Origin: Elusimicrobiota bacterium | GTDB taxonomy: Bacteria; Elusimicrobiota; UBA8919 | Length of the DNA: 64,000 nt | NCBI GenBank assembly: GCA_028718185.1 | Contig: JAQUMH010000001.1 | Span: forward strand, 281,186-345,185 | Direction: 5' to 3' | In this document: piece after piece, positions 62,879 to 64,000 of the stretch | Position numbering within the stretch: the stretch's first letter is position 1 | Layout: each line of letters starts with the position of its first letter | The notes under the pieces: model-generated | Seen by the model: only the letters and a program-made list of their open reading frames with translations | What the model was told of the DNA's origin: nothing | Databases searched by the model: none | Position numbers and translations under genes: made by a program

Positions 62879-63225
62879 TCTAATGCTCCTTTACGCCAGG
62901 CATATATTAATCCTAAAAAAAGTATCATTATAAATATCAACATCTCCAAAAAACTTGTTATTCCGAGTTGTTTGAACGTAACTGCCCAAGGATAAAGATA
63001 TACCGCTTCTATATCAAATATTATAAATATCAATGCAAATACATAATAGCGAACATTAAACTGTATCCATGAAGAACCAAACGGTTCAATACCGCATTCA
63101 TATGTGGTATTTTTAACTTCGTCATATTTAAATACACGAAGTAAATATGCAAGTGTCAATCCGATTACGACAAATCCTATTCCAATAATAATAAAAAATA
63201 AAACAGGTAAATATCCTTTGTTCAT
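62872..63225 (-). CDS. nuoA: NADH-quinone oxidoreductase subunit A
   Basis: A 117-residue, three-helix subunit with [20 protein letters not shown] (conserved cysteine loop) and [13 protein letters not shown]. It heads the A-B-C-D-H-I-J-K-L-M-N cluster; E, F and G are not present. The upstream region contains a palindromic element. Confidence 0.95.
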   Translation of the reverse strand: MNKGYLPVLFFIIIGIGFVVIGLTLAYLLRVFKYDEVKNTTYECGIEPFGSSWIQFNVRYYVFALIFIIFDIEAVYLYPWAVTFKQLGITSFLEMLIFIMILFLGLIYAWRKGALEW

Positions 63226-63258
63226 AGTTATTTTCTGAACTCTTTAATCAGAGAATTC

Positions 63259-63366
63259 CCCGCATCTTGATGCGGGTTTGCAACAACAGTATCATTCTGA
63301 CCCGCCAACGGTTTAGTGACGGGGAAGAATCTCAAAAACGAGATGCTTCACTATCGTTCAGCATGA
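63259..63366. repeat. Hairpin plus TCATTCTGA/TCAGCATGA palindromic element
   Basis: CCCGCATC-TT-GATGCGGG (63259-63276), then an imperfect palindrome (63291-63366) with arms ATCATTCTGA and TTCAGCATGA and an inner hairpin GAAGAATCTC/GAGATGCTTC. It lies between nuoA and the CBS gene, where the nuo promoter would be expected. Confidence 0.7.
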
Positions 63367-63412
63367 CTACACTGTTTACTGAACTCTTACTAAGATGGTA
63401 CCTTTTATGCTG

Positions 63413-63787
63413 TTACATCAGTGAATGGAGTATATCTCTCCGGCTGATAATACCTACAAGTTTGTCTCCATCAATAATCGGAACCCGTCTAAAATTGCTC
63501 TTTGTAAAACATGATGATATTTTATCAATATCAGTATCCGATGTGAAACTGACGACCTTTTTTGTCATTGCTTCTTCGACTTTCATGAAACGCAAATTGC
63601 TGCTAAATGTAAATGCAAAATTCAATATATCTTTTTCTGTTATTATTCCTATAACCTTTTCACCGGTATCAACCACAGGTATCCCTGTTATTCTCTTTGA
63701 CTCCAATAATTCCATTACATCCATCAAAGTAGCATCTTTAGATATAGTAACTACTTTTTTTGTCATAACATCTTTTGCTTTTAACAT
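63413..63787 (-). CDS. CBS-pair domain protein
   Basis: A 124-residue protein made of two CBS domains: LKAKDVMTKKVVTISKDATL with GIPVVDTGEKVIGIITEKDI, and a second with VEEAMTKKVVSFTSDTDI and RRVPIIDGDKLVGIISRRDI. It has no other domain, so it probably binds an adenosyl ligand and regulates a partner protein. The start at 63787 is set by GGGGGG five bases upstream; the frame extends 18 codons further without a site. Confidence 0.85.
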   Translation of the reverse strand: MLKAKDVMTKKVVTISKDATLMDVMELLESKRITGIPVVDTGEKVIGIITEKDILNFAFTFSSNLRFMKVEEAMTKKVVSFTSDTDIDKISSCFTKSNFRRVPIIDGDKLVGIISRRDILHSLM

Positions 63788-63867
63788 AATCCCCCCGATA
63801 TAATGTTCATTATATCTGATTAAACAGATTTTTGAGAACATCCTTCTCTTTATTGAATGTCTAAATA

Positions 63868-64000
63868 TTAATCGATTTGTAAACGCATTTTCTCACGAAA
63901 TGTATTCACTGTATTGAAAAATTCAGACATTATTCGTATCCAGAGATACATACCGTACTTTGTCAGACGAAACAATCGACCTTCGTTCCGTATTCCACCC
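63868..64000 (-). CDS. C-terminal end of a probable radical-SAM HemN-like protein (5' partial)
   Basis: The frame is open from the window edge for 43 residues and ends at TAA. The visible segment is RLFRLTKYGMYLWIRIMSEF followed by FNTVNTFREKMR. An LTxxGxYLWxxMMxEFF pattern is what I recall at the end of HemN/coproporphyrinogen-oxidase-like radical SAM proteins. Only this tail is visible, so the assignment is tentative. Confidence 0.4.
   Translation of the reverse strand, partial: GGIRNEGRLFRLTKYGMYLWIRIMSEFFNTVNTFREKMRLQID

Overview
This window is a bacterial chromosome segment of low GC content, roughly 36 percent by eye. Almost every gene lies on the minus strand. The organism looks diderm, because there are lipoproteins, a TonB-dependent receptor remnant and a type IV pilin-like protein. 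Combining these with DUF2723/TPR membrane proteins, solute-binding-protein/permease fusions, an 11-gene complex I cluster without an NADH module and abundant palindromic repeats, I infer an uncultured candidate-phylum type bacterium in the broad Elusimicrobiota/Firestonebacteria/Omnitrophota neighbourhood. I cannot fix the phylum from sequence alone.

Layout, left to right. 1-9.5 kb is accessory, stress and signalling: the tail of a 4Fe-4S aldo/keto reductase, a metallophosphoesterase, small envelope proteins (lipoprotein, DUF6515, AI-2E family, DUF883/YqjE pair), an SRPBCC protein, a Rossmann-domain histidine kinase with its receiver, an EFR1 flavodoxin-ferredoxin and a membrane histidine kinase. 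9.5-21 kb is cation transport: a FeoA-FeoB fusion, then a complete kdpFABC operon with an unusual two-part KdpD and a KdpE. 21-25 kb holds a flavoprotein interrupted by TAG, a methyltransferase, a second AI-2E protein, and a DUF4143 ATPase with a striking palindromic promoter. 25-39 kb is housekeeping: recR, dnaX, three tRNAs (Asn, Ala, Arg), rsmG fused to a pilin, DUF2723, mnmG, an amidase, mnmE, khpB/jag, yidC, yidD, rnpA and rpmH. No dnaA or origin is visible beside rpmH. 39-52.7 kb is a carbohydrate/amino-sugar island: cupin, zinc dehydrogenase, D-aminoacylase-like amidohydrolase, two odd ABC permeases, a sugar nucleotidyltransferase, a GH20-like hexosaminidase, a secreted TIM-barrel-like protein and an AraC regulator. 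53-63.2 kb is nuoABCDHIJKLMN. The right edge has a CBS-pair protein and the end of a probable HemN/radical-SAM-like gene.

The most unusual layer is not a gene cassette. It is a set of dispersed palindromic elements. One family has a conserved tail and a GC-rich stem whose sequence changes on both arms together. It abuts stop codons in the nuo cluster and the dehydrogenase, sits at the 5' end of nuoN, and one copy lies in frame inside rsmG, like the Rickettsia palindromic elements. A second family carries an AGTTTTGTC/GACAAAACT core and supplies the last codons of nuoH. The same rsmG gene also runs without a stop into a complete prepilin sequence. The other notable points are the separation of KdpD sensor and kinase, a kinase with an NAD-binding-like input domain, and an ABC permease with a repeat-built extracytoplasmic insert.
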